A stretch of 64,000 bases of DNA. It comes from Pictodentalium vernedei (lineage: Eukaryota > Mollusca > Scaphopoda > Dentaliida > Dentaliidae). Both the position numbers and the translations under genes were made by a program. The DNA is taken from positions 390,268,674 to 390,332,673 of the forward strand of contig CM062289.1 of assembly GCA_031216915.1 (NCBI GenBank). The letters run 5' to 3'. The notes below the pieces were generated by a model. The model saw nothing but the letters and a program-made list of their open reading frames with translations, did not search any database and had not been told where the DNA came from. Positions 21,267-30,944 of this stretch are shown in pieces; within the stretch, counting starts at the first letter, position 1; every line of letters starts with the position of its first letter.

Positions 21267-23369
21267 ATGAAGGGACATTGTTCAAATTGTGATAGGAAGA
21301 AATCTTCCTCTGACTTTCATGATCATTGTATTAATTGTAGTCAGTGTTCTCGCATTAATCCCTGTCCTATATGTGAACATTGGGATGAGAAACATTGGAA
21401 ACGTGTGTCACGATATGTTGTTTCTGGAGAAAGAGCGATGCCGGCTCTTTCTCCACAAGGTCACTCTACTCTCTCAGTTTCTATTTCAGAGGAACCAGAA
21501 CAGGGTGATGTTTCCATGTTATCTTCTTCAAGTGTGCGTCCGTCGTCACAAATAAATTCAGAGCTAGCGGCAAAAGTGCTCATGGAGATTAGACAAATGT
21601 CGTCCGCTAGCTCGCCCGGTGTAGCATCCATTCACCGAATGGATCGGCAGCCGGGTTCGTCCGATGCGGTCCAAGAGGAAATTTTGGGTGATGCGAGCTC
21701 TATAAACATAATAGATGCACACCCAGTGACGGCGGATAGTAAACGAGAACGGAGGAAGCCTTTTAGTCCGGTTCCTAGCTCGTCCAGGTCCAGCCGGGCC
21801 GCGAGCGAGAGAGGCCCCTCTCTCGTACAACAACATCTGGGACCAGATGTTGTGGTACAAAATGTGTCTTTAGCGGAGCATACGTCCGTCGCTCGGGACG
21901 CTCCGTTGTATAAGCAGTCCGCAGAGACTGTTAAGGCTTCCTCTTCTCGTCGGCGCACACGACCGCACCTTGGCTGCGTGACCTCCGATATTTTGCCAGC
22001 TTCGCCGGTGAAGGATTCTTCGGCGACCAGGTCACACCATCCGGCAGCCAGGGATTCGAGACCGATGGACTCCGGACGTTCGCATAGGAAAAGTATGCGG
22101 GAGCCATCTGATGCGGAGCTGCCCTCGGCGAAGCAGCGAAAGACCACGCCTCCGCAGGTCTCGACGTCGGACATTCTAGTGCAGATAGCACAGCTTATCG
22201 CAGCATCCCAGCAGCCGACAGAAACGGTGTCGGATCGAGAATTATCCGACGGCGCTGGGTCGGTACGCTCCGCCGAAGCATCGGGGGCGGACGACCGGGA
22301 ACATCGGGAGGTCCGACCGGATGGTGAAAGGGATACGGATGAATTGGAGCTATCCCTTTCGGAACAACATAAAGCTGCCGTGGACTTCATCCGGCACTTT
22401 CTCCCTCAAGTTGTTCCGTCGGGCCAGACTGCTGTGCTTCCGGACAAGAGAATTATAGCGTCATTGGACTCTGAATTTTTTGAGCGGTTCAGGGACATCG
22501 CTCCCGAGTTTCCGTCGCAGTCCAATAATGTTGCAAGAACATTTGAATTATTGAACGACGCTACATTTAAACTTGCTTCCAGGACGGGGAAAGCAGGTTT
22601 CTTGTCCGCAAATACTCTCAACCTGCCTTTCATTAATGCAAGGAATAAATTCGACACGGCAGGACAGGGTATACCGAGAGTTCCTCTGCGTATGGACGAC
22701 GAGGCGGAAGACTTAGAGCTATCATTACCGTCGTCAGCTTCTATTCCAACCGCGGTGTTGGAAACAGCTATTGCGTCTAACAGAGCCAATTTAGATGCCT
22801 TATCTTACGCAGATCACCTTACTAAGGCGTTATCACTGCGCCTTCAAGGGGAAGAGTTTCAGGATATACAATCCTCTTTAAGACTTCTTTCAAGGGCAGT
22901 AGCTTATTCCACGTGTAACTCCGCCCTTTCAGTGGCTAATCTGGAGTTGGTTAGACGTGACGCAGCCCTGGCTACATCCACACTAGTGGATTCTAAGGTG
23001 AAGAACTCTCTTAGAGTCGCTTCGGTCTCAGGAGAACTTCTCTTTGACGGCAAGCTTTCCGCTATTTATGATAATATTAAAAAGAAAGCTAATGATTCTC
23101 TGTTGTTCAGATCCGCTCCTAAAAGGTCGGATACAGCAGACACGAATAAGGCGGGCACTTCTGGGTCTAATGCGCCCAAGAGAGGTTCCTATAGAGGTTC
23201 CGGTGCGTCCTCTTGGTCTTATTCGAGAGACCGTCAGGATAGCGACTCTCGTTCGGGACGTCCTTCAGGCCGGGACAATCGGTCGGACGCCCCGAGGTCG
23301 ACGAGGCGAGGTGCGGGTCGTGGAAGACGTGGTTTCTCCTACCGCAGGCCTCGCAGGTCCAGGAGGTGA
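21267..23369 (+). CDS. DIRS-A1 Gag-like protein
   Basis: 700 aa from the ATG at 21267. The frame is open 17 codons further up from a TTG, but ATG followed by KGHCSNC fits better. The N-terminus has eight closely spaced cysteines over ~35 residues (CSNC, CINC, CSQC, CPIC), probably binding zinc. A long Ser/Arg-rich disordered region follows, then a more ordered C-terminal half (from about EQHKAAVDFIRHFLPQVVP), and an RG/RS-rich basic tail ending GRRGFSYRRPRRSRR. It presumably coats the RNA. The stop TGA at 23367-23369 is overlapped by the RT frame, which is +1 relative to gag. Twenty-four residues differ from A2. Confidence 0.85.
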   Translation: MKGHCSNCDRKKSSSDFHDHCINCSQCSRINPCPICEHWDEKHWKRVSRYVVSGERAMPALSPQGHSTLSVSISEEPEQGDVSMLSSSSVRPSSQINSELAAKVLMEIRQMSSASSPGVASIHRMDRQPGSSDAVQEEILGDASSINIIDAHPVTADSKRERRKPFSPVPSSSRSSRAASERGPSLVQQHLGPDVVVQNVSLAEHTSVARDAPLYKQSAETVKASSSRRRTRPHLGCVTSDILPASPVKDSSATRSHHPAARDSRPMDSGRSHRKSMREPSDAELPSAKQRKTTPPQVSTSDILVQIAQLIAASQQPTETVSDRELSDGAGSVRSAEASGADDREHREVRPDGERDTDELELSLSEQHKAAVDFIRHFLPQVVPSGQTAVLPDKRIIASLDSEFFERFRDIAPEFPSQSNNVARTFELLNDATFKLASRTGKAGFLSANTLNLPFINARNKFDTAGQGIPRVPLRMDDEAEDLELSLPSSASIPTAVLETAIASNRANLDALSYADHLTKALSLRLQGEEFQDIQSSLRLLSRAVAYSTCNSALSVANLELVRRDAALATSTLVDSKVKNSLRVASVSGELLFDGKLSAIYDNIKKKANDSLLFRSAPKRSDTADTNKAGTSGSNAPKRGSYRGSGASSWSYSRDRQDSDSRSGRPSGRDNRSDAPRSTRRGAGRGRRGFSYRRPRRSRR

Positions 23370-25359
23370 TGGCTTAAACCTCTATCGCGTTCCGGTTGGC
23401 GGAAGGTTGTCGAGTTTTTCACAAGAGTGGGCGTCGATTACGGACGACCCGTGGGTGAGAGGAGTGACTTCGGAAGGTCTAAAGATATCCTTCAAACGAA
23501 AGCCTCCATTAACTCGAAGTCCAAAGTGGACTCATCTTCCGTCAAATCCACAGAAAAGAGACGCTCTGTTATCAGAGGTGCAGTCTCTTTTAATGAAGAA
23601 CGCGGTAGAGGTCGTAGAAAACCAGGAATCGCTGGGATTCTACAGCCATCTGTTTCTGGTTCCGAAACCAGACGGCTCGTTCCGTCCAGTCATAGATTTG
23701 AGCTGGATAAACAAGCTGATCGTCGCTCCGAAGTTTTATATGGAGACGATTCGATCGGTCAGAGCGAGTATTCGGGTGAACGATTATGCAACGGGCATAG
23801 ATCTCAAGGATGCGTACTTTCACGTCATGGTACATCCGACATTCCGAAAGTATCTACGCTTCGCAGTCCTAGGAGTGGTGTATCAGTTCCGGGCCATGTG
23901 CTTCGGATTGAATCTAGCACCCTGGGCTTTCACTCGGGTAATGAACTCGGTAATGATCTACTTCCGAGCTCATTCGTCTGCGGTAACGTCGGCCTACCTG
24001 GACGACATTCTTCAGAGGTACGGCAACGAGTTAACGCTTCAGAACGATGTTCAGAATCTTCTTCTATTGCTCCGACGTCTCGGTTTCATAGTAAACGAGG
24101 AGAAGTCGGATCTGGTGCCGTCCAAGTCATTCACTCATCTGGGAATGAGCTTCGAGACGCACAACAATCTCGTTCGTCTGCCGTTAACCAGAGCGAAATT
24201 AGTCAGTTGTTACGCTCGCTATTGTCTGCATGCAGACAAAGTCACGGCGAGAGAATTTATGAGACTGATAGGTCTGTGCGGAGCCGCCGCGGATCTCATT
24301 CCGAAGGGGCGGCTACGCACACGTCCTCTTCAAATTTTCCTGACTCAGAATTGGAGTGTGAAAATTCATTCGCTCGATGTAGACGTTCTCTTGTCAGATC
24401 AAGTGAAACAAGAGATTCAGACTTGGGCAAACATTCAGTGGTTAACTCAAGGAGTTCCGCTGCAGTTGCCGGATCCGAGTTTTACCATTATGACGGATGC
24501 CAGTCAAACAGGTTGGGGTGCATCATTAATCCCAACGGATTCGAGATGCCAGGGTCTTTGGGATCCGCAATTCCTGTGCAAGCACATAAACATCAAGGAA
24601 ATGATGTCAATTTGGCTTGCGTTACGTCACTGGATGGACATTATTCACGATGCTCATGTCCAAATCCTATCCGACAATACGACAGTAGTGGCGTATATAC
24701 GGAATCAGGTAGGCACTCATTCAGTTCCGTTGTTCAATCTAACGGAAAGAATCCTTCTGTTTGCGTTGGAACATCACGTTCTTCTTTCGGTCCGTCACAT
24801 ACCGGGTCGTCTGAATGTGCTAGCAGACTCCCTTTCACGAAAGGGTCGCTTGTTGCCGTCGGAGTGGACTCTCAACAAACAAGTATTCAATCAGATTTGC
24901 TACCAATGGGAACGGCCAATGATAGACTTATTTGCGACACATCTCAACAATCAGTTGCAGACGTATGTGTCCCCGTGTCCGGATCCAAGAGCATTTGCAG
25001 TAGACGCTCTGTCGATCCCTTGGGACGGAATGATAGGATATGCGTATCCTCCAGCGCCGTTAATTCAACAAGTATTGCTAAAGATAAAACAATCTCAATG
25101 CAAGATTCTGTTGGTAGCATCTCTGTCGCCACAGAGACCGTGGATAAATCTACTCAGGTGTCTGTTGTGGGACCTACCGCGGAAGCTTCCTCCACGAGAG
25201 GATCTTCTTTCGCAGGGGAAATCGCGCCAACTCCATCACAACCCGCAAGGTCTCAACCTTCACGTTTTTCCGTTGTGTGGTCCTTCTTGCATGGCAAGCA
25301 CTTTACAGGACGAGCAGTGGACGCGATTTCTAACTGTAGGAGGACCTCCTCTTCGCTAA
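23044..25359 (+). CDS. DIRS-A1 reverse transcriptase / RNase H (methyltransferase-like tail)
   Basis: Open frame of 771 codons. The first ~108 only overlap gag, so the real protein begins around 23.37 kb, probably by +1 frameshifting or internal initiation. Domains: RT with PKPDGSFRPVIDLS and SAYLDDIL (D320, D321); RNase H with TDAS (D485), SDNTT (D544) and HIPGRLNVLADSLSR (D595). A third segment has DLFATHLNNQ and GYAYPPAPLIQQVL and resembles the DNA-adenine-methyltransferase-like domain of DIRS1 elements. The frame ends inside the recombinase region. It copies the element RNA. Confidence 0.93.
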   Translation: MTASFPLFMIILKRKLMILCCSDPLLKGRIQQTRIRRALLGLMRPREVPIEVPVRPLGLIRETVRIATLVRDVLQAGTIGRTPRGRRGEVRVVEDVVSPTAGLAGPGGDGLNLYRVPVGGRLSSFSQEWASITDDPWVRGVTSEGLKISFKRKPPLTRSPKWTHLPSNPQKRDALLSEVQSLLMKNAVEVVENQESLGFYSHLFLVPKPDGSFRPVIDLSWINKLIVAPKFYMETIRSVRASIRVNDYATGIDLKDAYFHVMVHPTFRKYLRFAVLGVVYQFRAMCFGLNLAPWAFTRVMNSVMIYFRAHSSAVTSAYLDDILQRYGNELTLQNDVQNLLLLLRRLGFIVNEEKSDLVPSKSFTHLGMSFETHNNLVRLPLTRAKLVSCYARYCLHADKVTAREFMRLIGLCGAAADLIPKGRLRTRPLQIFLTQNWSVKIHSLDVDVLLSDQVKQEIQTWANIQWLTQGVPLQLPDPSFTIMTDASQTGWGASLIPTDSRCQGLWDPQFLCKHINIKEMMSIWLALRHWMDIIHDAHVQILSDNTTVVAYIRNQVGTHSVPLFNLTERILLFALEHHVLLSVRHIPGRLNVLADSLSRKGRLLPSEWTLNKQVFNQICYQWERPMIDLFATHLNNQLQTYVSPCPDPRAFAVDALSIPWDGMIGYAYPPAPLIQQVLLKIKQSQCKILLVASLSPQRPWINLLRCLLWDLPRKLPPREDLLSQGKSRQLHHNPQGLNLHVFPLCGPSCMASTLQDEQWTRFLTVGGPPLR

Positions 25360-26315
25360 ACTATGCGGCTAAGTGGAAGGTTTTCCGTCGTTGGTGTAGG
25401 GATCATTCTGTAGATATATTTGATCCCTCTATACCAGACATTGCAAACTTTCTAGTATACTTGTTTGACGAAATCAAACTGCAGCCTGTTACTATAAAGG
25501 GTTATAGATCTATGTTATCTGATACCTATGCACATCATGATAGTTTACAAATTGGATCTAATGTCTCTTTATCGAAATTGGTTCGAAACTTTTCGATAAA
25601 TAGACCTAGAACTCTTAGATTAATTCCTAAGTGGAATTTAGCTTGGGTTCTCCTTAAATTGAAGGAAAAGCCATTTGAACCTCTTGGGACAGTAGATTTC
25701 AAATTCTTATCTTATAAGACAGCTTTTCTCTTAGCTTTCTCTTCTGCCAGAAGAGTCAGTGAGCTTCATGCACTATCGGTGGATGATTCTCATTATCGTA
25801 GTGTTGGGAACACTATCACCTTCACTACTAATGTGGGTTTTTTAGCTAAGAATCAGGCTCCTAATAAATATCCGGAACCTATTGTTATTAAGGCTCTTCC
25901 GTCTTCAGACGGGCGTAGGCCTTTACTCTGTCCTGTTAGAGCACTACGTATCTATAAACAGAGATCTCAGTTCATCAGAAAGGGACGGAAACGTTTCTTT
26001 CTGTCTTTGATGCCTAATAGAAAGGACATTTCAGTCCATTCTATTGCTAGATGGATTCAGTTAACTATCCGTACTGCTTATGAAGATTTATCTTCTTCTC
26101 AGCAGTCTGTGCTTAAGATTTCTGCTCATGAAGTAAGAGCTCTTTCTACTTCCTGGGCTTATGCTAATAGTGTTGCTATTACAGATTTAATGAAGGCTGC
26201 TTATTGGTCTCAGCCATCCACATTTACTAATTTTTATCTCAGAAATATTGAGTCCATTTCTGGAGACCTGCATTGTTTAGGTCCGTTATCTGTTGCTCAG
26301 AATGTCGTCCACTAA
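25098..26315 (+). CDS. DIRS-A1 tyrosine recombinase
   Basis: The frame is open from 23427 (962 codons), but the recombinase proper starts near 25.2 kb; the nearest in-frame Met is 25098. Catalytic residues, numbered from 23427: R776 (ARRVSEL), H901 and R904 (AHEVRAL), Y937 (NFYLR). The N-terminal core-binding part (FRRWCRDHSVDIFDPSIPDIANF) is also typical. It inserts the circular DNA product. In ~319 residues beyond the RT stop, A1 and A2 differ at one position, which shows strong constraint. The upstream open stretch overlapping RT is far less conserved and is probably not part of the protein. Confidence 0.93.
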   Translation: MQDSVGSISVATETVDKSTQVSVVGPTAEASSTRGSSFAGEIAPTPSQPARSQPSRFSVVWSFLHGKHFTGRAVDAISNCRRTSSSLNYAAKWKVFRRWCRDHSVDIFDPSIPDIANFLVYLFDEIKLQPVTIKGYRSMLSDTYAHHDSLQIGSNVSLSKLVRNFSINRPRTLRLIPKWNLAWVLLKLKEKPFEPLGTVDFKFLSYKTAFLLAFSSARRVSELHALSVDDSHYRSVGNTITFTTNVGFLAKNQAPNKYPEPIVIKALPSSDGRRPLLCPVRALRIYKQRSQFIRKGRKRFFLSLMPNRKDISVHSIARWIQLTIRTAYEDLSSSQQSVLKISAHEVRALSTSWAYANSVAITDLMKAAYWSQPSTFTNFYLRNIESISGDLHCLGPLSVAQNVVH

Positions 26316-26381
26316 ACAGTTGCAACTATAGTTATGCAGGCTTTCTGTTCCGGCAGTGACTCCATCCGACTGCCCTCTTCG

Positions 26382-26425
26382 CTCTGGGCTATTTGACCCA
26401 GGGCAAGGGGAAGGGGGGGGGGGGG
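26382..26425 (+). promoter_or_regulatory. Post-recombinase stem-loop and G run
   Basis: CTCTGGGCTATTTGACCCAG can form a stem (CTGGG/CCCAG). It is followed by GGGCAAGGGGAA and a long G run. The same arrangement is kept in A2 (60422) and in gene-dead A3 (about 50170), which suggests a cis-acting role in the 3' untranslated part. Confidence 0.45.
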
Positions 26426-26770
26426 TGGGTGTTCCCTTAGGTCACCTGCTTTATAGTGAAAAGCAAGGGAATGCCTCCTCCAAGACAGTATTTCTGAGTC
26501 GCTTCCGGGATGGTTTTAAAGTGTAATATTAATGTTTAATTTCATTCATGTCTTATTTTTAAAGTGTAGCTCGGTGTGAAGCATTTGTATATGTCAAGTG
26601 TCAAACGGTCTTTAATATACAATACTCGGACACTTTTAAATGATTATAAAGAGTCTCAATTCTCTGGACTACTTTATTTATTGGCTTGCTTTAAAAATAA
26701 TTAGTATAAGGGTTATACTGGATGTTAATAGAGAACATGAATGTTATTGTGCTCAATTATTAAGGGTAGT

Positions 26771-26806
26771 GTATCTTTCTAATTTAATATTAAATAAGAA
26801 AGATAC
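26771..26806 (+). promoter_or_regulatory. 3' stem-loop of DIRS-A1
   Basis: GTATCTTTCT pairs with AGAAAGATAC across a 16-base AT loop. The stem is unchanged in A2 (60805-60842) and A3 (about 50547-50581) while the loop differs in sequence and length. Confidence 0.5.
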
Positions 26807-26920
26807 ATGTAAAGCCTAATACTCCTTTTCTCCTTAAGGGGTTACCTCTTTATTTATAATTGAGCTTATTGGATTTTCCTCTATGTCCTAGGCCCTCCAG
26901 CCTGTTTACTATTCAGCTAA

Positions 26921-27003
26921 GTCTGGGTCATTGGTACAGTATAAAAATGTTAAAAAATTTATAGTAATTTATATATTTTTTTATACTTACCAATGACCCA
27001 GAC
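26921..27003 (+). repeat. DIRS-A1 internal complementary region
   Basis: 83 bp whose complement reads GTCTGGGTCATTGGTAAGTA through TTTTTTAAC and then ATTTTTATACTGTACC to CCCAGAC, that is, the right end joined to the left end. This is the template DIRS elements use to complete and circularise their DNA. It fixes both element boundaries to the base. Confidence 0.93.
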
Positions 27004-27077
27004 GGGGATGGCCCTCCCTGAGTTGGGAACTCTTGCCTCCCCGCTGAGTACATAGCGCTGACCAGGCACTGCCAGTA

Positions 27078-27267
27078 AGAATGATAATTGGCGCCAATTT
27101 CGGGACGACTGCGTCACTGCGCATGCGCAGTAGAGGCGTACTATGGAGGTCCTTTAGGACATGATTTCTTTTTGTTTTGGATGCAAATTTTGGGGATTGG
27201 GGGGCAAAATTTGTGTTTGGCCCTGGTTTTGTTGGAGTTAGCACCAGCTAAGTCTGGGTCATTGGTA
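27078..27267 (-). repeat. DIRS-A1 right inverted terminal repeat
   Basis: Exact complement of 20191-20380, including the three bases that distinguish A1 from A2. Extra right-end sequence (AAGTATAAAAAATATATAA to TTTTTTAAC) continues to 27305. Confidence 0.95.
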
Positions 27268-28256
27268 AGTATAAAAAATATATAAATTACTATAAATTTT
27301 TTAACTTTCTGAACTGATGGTCCAATTTGAACCAAATTTAATATGTGGTATTATTGGATCATAAGTACTTGATGCGTGCAAAAAAAGAAAAAGAATCCAG
27401 CATCCCCATGAGAACCCCAGGAGCTAAAAATAGAAATATTTTCAAATGCCCATATTTCCCACACCACACAGAACAGTGAGCTGTTATTTGGTATGAAGCA
27501 TCTTTAGGACCAGTAGGATTGAGTGTTAAAAAAAATTGCCATCGGTTATGTTAGGATGTTCTGTTGAGGGCATCGAAAAAATGCTGATTCAGCATATTTG
27601 CAAAAATTAAAAAAAAATCTTTTTCTCCAGAACCAATCATCAGAATCTTTTGATATTTGGTGTACAGCATTCATAAGGGAGTCAGATACAAGTTTGTTAA
27701 AATAAAGCCCATTGGTCCATATTTGGGCTCAATACAGGAGTCTGAATTTTCAACTTAGGGTAATATGGAGAATATTCTTTAAAAATCTTCTTCTTCAGAA
27801 CCACCAGACAGAATCTTTTAATGTTTGGTGTACATCATTGTTATGAGGTTCAGATTCAAGATTGTTCAAACCAAGTCCCTGGCTTAATATTTGGGCTCCC
27901 AGTGGGAGCCAGAATTGGCCATGTAGCTGAAGATTTAGAAATTTTGTTTTCAGTACCATCAAGAGGTGTGTAACTAAGATTAATCCACATAGGGTGTATC
28001 AAGGGGCTTCATAGGGGAGCTCTACATTTTACATCATGATCAACTGAAGGAAAGGCATGATGCCCGGATTATTTTTGTCACTCCTGCAGGGCTCAAGGAT
28101 TGACAGTGTATCCTATGGAAATGGATTGCTTAATGTAGACTCATTCTTGGACTCTGTTTATATTGTGTTCTGTTCAAGATGAGCACTTCAGGCCCCGTGG
28201 GGCCTCTTGTTTATTCAGAATTTTTTATTAAAATTCTTGGGAGTTTAACTTGTTTT

Positions 28257-28389
28257 ATGGAATTGGTATTCCATCTATCCCCTGTGTTTACGTCCTGTTC
28301 GTTACTGTTCAGGACGTTTTGTATTCTTGCATCTTCTACCAGATGCATTGTTTTTTCTTCCTTCGAAGATCTAGCTTTACATCAGGTGG
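28257..28389 (+). promoter_or_regulatory. Three-hairpin leader of DIRS-B
   Basis: Equivalent of the A1 leader. Stem 1 is ATGGAAT/ATTCCAT (28257-28274), stem 2 ACGTCCTG/CAGGACGT (28290-28317), and stem 3 CCAGATG/CATCAGGTGG with inner TCTTC/GAAGA (28338-28389). The stem positions correspond, but the paired bases differ from A1 by compensating changes. Confidence 0.55.
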
Positions 28390-28495
28390 TTGTTGATCGG
28401 TTACTGACTTTGGGCCTTTGTTGTGCCTGTTGTTGGTTAGTTTCTGGTTTTTCCTCTTGACGTTGTTGTCTGTTCAATAACGTTTTGGATACGTA

Positions 28496-28809
28496 CAGTT
28501 CAAACTAGAAATCCTGTCACGAATAGTGCGCTTATCTAGGCTTAATTGCGCGTTGGAATTGCCCGCAATTGCCATATCGAATGGCATCCAAAGCACAGCA
28601 TGTTCTCTTGGATACTCATAGCAAACACATGCAATGTTTCTGCCAATGGACCTCCGGGTTACCCGGAGGTCCATTGGCTGAAACATTGCTTGTGCACAGG
28701 CCATATGTGCAGAATATGATATGTTTACTTGGGCCATAACGCGTACATTAACGCACATATCAACGTGCTATTTGTGCGCATTTCATGACAGGACTTCTAG
28801 TTTTAACTG
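28496..28809. mobile_element. Tc1/mariner-type MITE (M3), copy 2
   Basis: 314 bp. Terminal repeats CAGTTCAAACTAGAAATCCT and the complement of CAGTTAAAACTAGAAGTCCT, flanked by TA (28494-28495 and 28810-28811). It matches the copy at 18218 over its whole length and is inserted in DIRS-B. Confidence 0.88.
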
Positions 28810-29639
28810 TATTAATTCAATGTTTAGTTAAAACAATTATTGTTTTTCTATTAGGATACATATTATATCTTATTCTGATAGTTTAGCTTTAATTAAGTAG
28901 TGCTTGTCCACACTTAGGCTCTATTGGGATGCCCTTGGGCTCATGAGGTTCCCTTGGGGTACTTAGGCTTCATTCAAAATTTTTTGAAAATTTGTTTAAA
29001 ATTTATTTCGAAAATTTTTGTGATTGTCTATGTTATGTATCCTTGCGATGTTTAGTCTGTATTATTATTGGGAGTGCAGCGGACTTATGATTTTGGCTTC
29101 ATTATTATTGTACCTTTTTATAATAATTGGTTGTAAGTCCAGAAAGCCTCAGATGTAAATGCTTGTTGTTTGCCGGTAGTCGCTACACTCCTTCAATACT
29201 TGTAGTATGGGATGCAAACATTGGAAACGGGTGTCGAACTGTATGGTGGGCGGTGATGTTCTGATGTAGGAGCTTTCACCGCAGGCTAATCTAGTCTTTC
29301 AGTCTCTTTTTCAGAGGAACAAGAACATGATGATGGTACTGTGACACCTGTCCATTACATGTATCATCTTCGCACTCTGATTAGCCCCGCTCTGATGAGT
29401 AAACAGCTAGCTGCCACGGTGCTCATGAATTTTAGCAGGGGATTGAGGTGTCTAGTTAGTTCGCTTAATCCTGTGCATGCAGCTAGCTCGACCGGTGAAG
29501 CGGTCATCCCTATATGGGAGCCGGGACGCCTAGTAGGTCCATTGCGGTCGAGTAGTATAAACGTGGGTAGAGCGAGCACGTCATAAACTAAAGCTCAACC
29601 AGCAACAATGGCAAAAGGAGAAGAAGTCTGAAAGTTTCT

Positions 29640-30440
29640 CTATGGGACACTTGGCGAGATCTGGGGTCAGATTGCGAGTTGGAGATCCCTCTCTATCCTG
29701 TTAGCAGTTGGGGTCGACTGTGTCCGTTGAGAGAAACTATAATGAGTCGGAGATGTTCCTTCCACACTGCAGCTGGGGTCGGCTGCGGTTATGGCTTCTT
29801 CTTCTTACATGGAAGTGCACAAAAAGGGGATTAGCCGACAAGTTTCTCAATGGGATACTCGGCGAGATCTGGGGTCAGATCGCAAGTTGGAGAGCATTCT
29901 CCATCCTGTTAGCAGTCAGAGTCAACTGTTTTTTGTCGTGAGAAACTTCAATGAGTTGGAGCACCCATCTGAAATGTGCGAGTCGGGACTCTCCTTCCAC
30001 ACTTCAGCCGGAGTCGGCTGTTGTTAGGGCTTCATCTTCTCCTATGGAAAAGCACGCTAAGGGATAGAAACCTACAAGTTTCTAGACAGAATGCTCGGCG
30101 AGGTCTGGCATCAGATCACGAGCTGGAGAACCCTCACCATTCCGTCAGTAGTCGGGGCCGACTGTTTCCGCTTCAAGACACTTTAGTGAGTTGGGATGTC
30201 TGTTAACGCTTGCAGTCTGGGACGCTCCTTCCACACTGCAGACGGGGCCGGTTACAGCTATGGCTTTTTCCTCTGCTTCATTGATGAAGGACGTTAGACC
30301 GCAGACTAGCTGTCTGGCTTCGCATGTTCATGCTGTTCCACAGAGGTGTTCCTTCACCACCGAAGTCGGATTAACCTACAGCTATCGGTTCTAGGCCTAT
30401 TTTTATTTTATATAGGACATGCGTCGAAAGATCTGGGGTT
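29640..30440 (+). repeat. ~220-bp tandem array inside DIRS-B
   Basis: The block GATCTGGGGTCAGATCGC recurs, with changes, near 29658, 29872, 30095 and (weaker) 30429. GGTCGGCTG and CCTTCCACACTGCAG blocks recur between them. These are derived from the gag region by tandem duplication and carry no long frame. Confidence 0.65.
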
Positions 30441-30944
30441 AGATCTCCGTCCCGTGAGCAGCATATGGTGAAGAAGCGGATAACTGCTGCTTCGCAAGCC
30501 TCGTTCAGATTGTGCAACTTATCGCAGCATCCCAGTAGTTGCAGGTTCAGCCGTCAACAGTCTCTGGCAGTGAGCTGTCGGACGGTGCTGGGTTGGTCCA
30601 GCCATCTGTACATTCGGATGGTGTTGACCATGGTTTTCAGATGGAACATTCAGATGGTGAGAGGGCTTTGGAGGTTGATTCTCCATCCCTCACGGAATAA
30701 CACATTAAGACTATGAATTTTATTCATAAGTTCTTTCAAATCTTGTTCCATCTGAACAAAAGTCTGTGTTTTCTAGGCAAAAAACAGCTTATGGTACCGG
30801 GCGAAGGAAAGACGAAAATCTTTCATTCCCGGATCTTTCTGCTCATGTGTCGGAGGCCTTTGGTCCACTTAACAATGCCTCCCTTGGCCTTGTAATAGTA
30901 TAGGAAAGGCAATGATCTATTCTTTATGAATAGAAGATTGATAG

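Larger units (their letters stand above)
20179..27305 (+). mobile_element. Intact DIRS-like retrotransposon, copy A1
   Basis: 7127 bp from ATTTTTATACTG to TTTTTTAAC. These ends are defined by the internal complementary region, whose complement reads the right end fused to the left end. It has 190-bp identical inverted terminal repeats and complete gag, RT/RNase H and tyrosine recombinase frames. There is no target duplication, as expected for recombinase-mediated insertion of a circle. It is about 97% similar at protein level to A2 at 54217. All features point to a recently active, autonomous element. Confidence 0.95.
19804..28212 (+). repeat. R repeat, copy split by DIRS-A1
   Basis: Starts TTTTTAGCTCATCTTGAC and ends CAGGCCCCGTGGGGCCTCTTG. 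Its own sequence is 19804-20178 and 27306-28212; everything between is DIRS-A1. Subunits match the copy at 9019, which carries the uninterrupted version of the insertion site at about 9253. Confidence 0.8.

Noticed and set aside
21632..22390. 252-codon antisense frame over gag (and 124-108 codon equivalents in A2)
   Set aside because: It is broken in A2 (shorter pieces only) and follows the codon pattern of the sense gag gene; a shadow frame.
23427..25097. Serine-rich N-terminal extension of the recombinase
   Set aside because: Open in both copies but changes about three times as much as the overlapping RT frame; not supported as protein.
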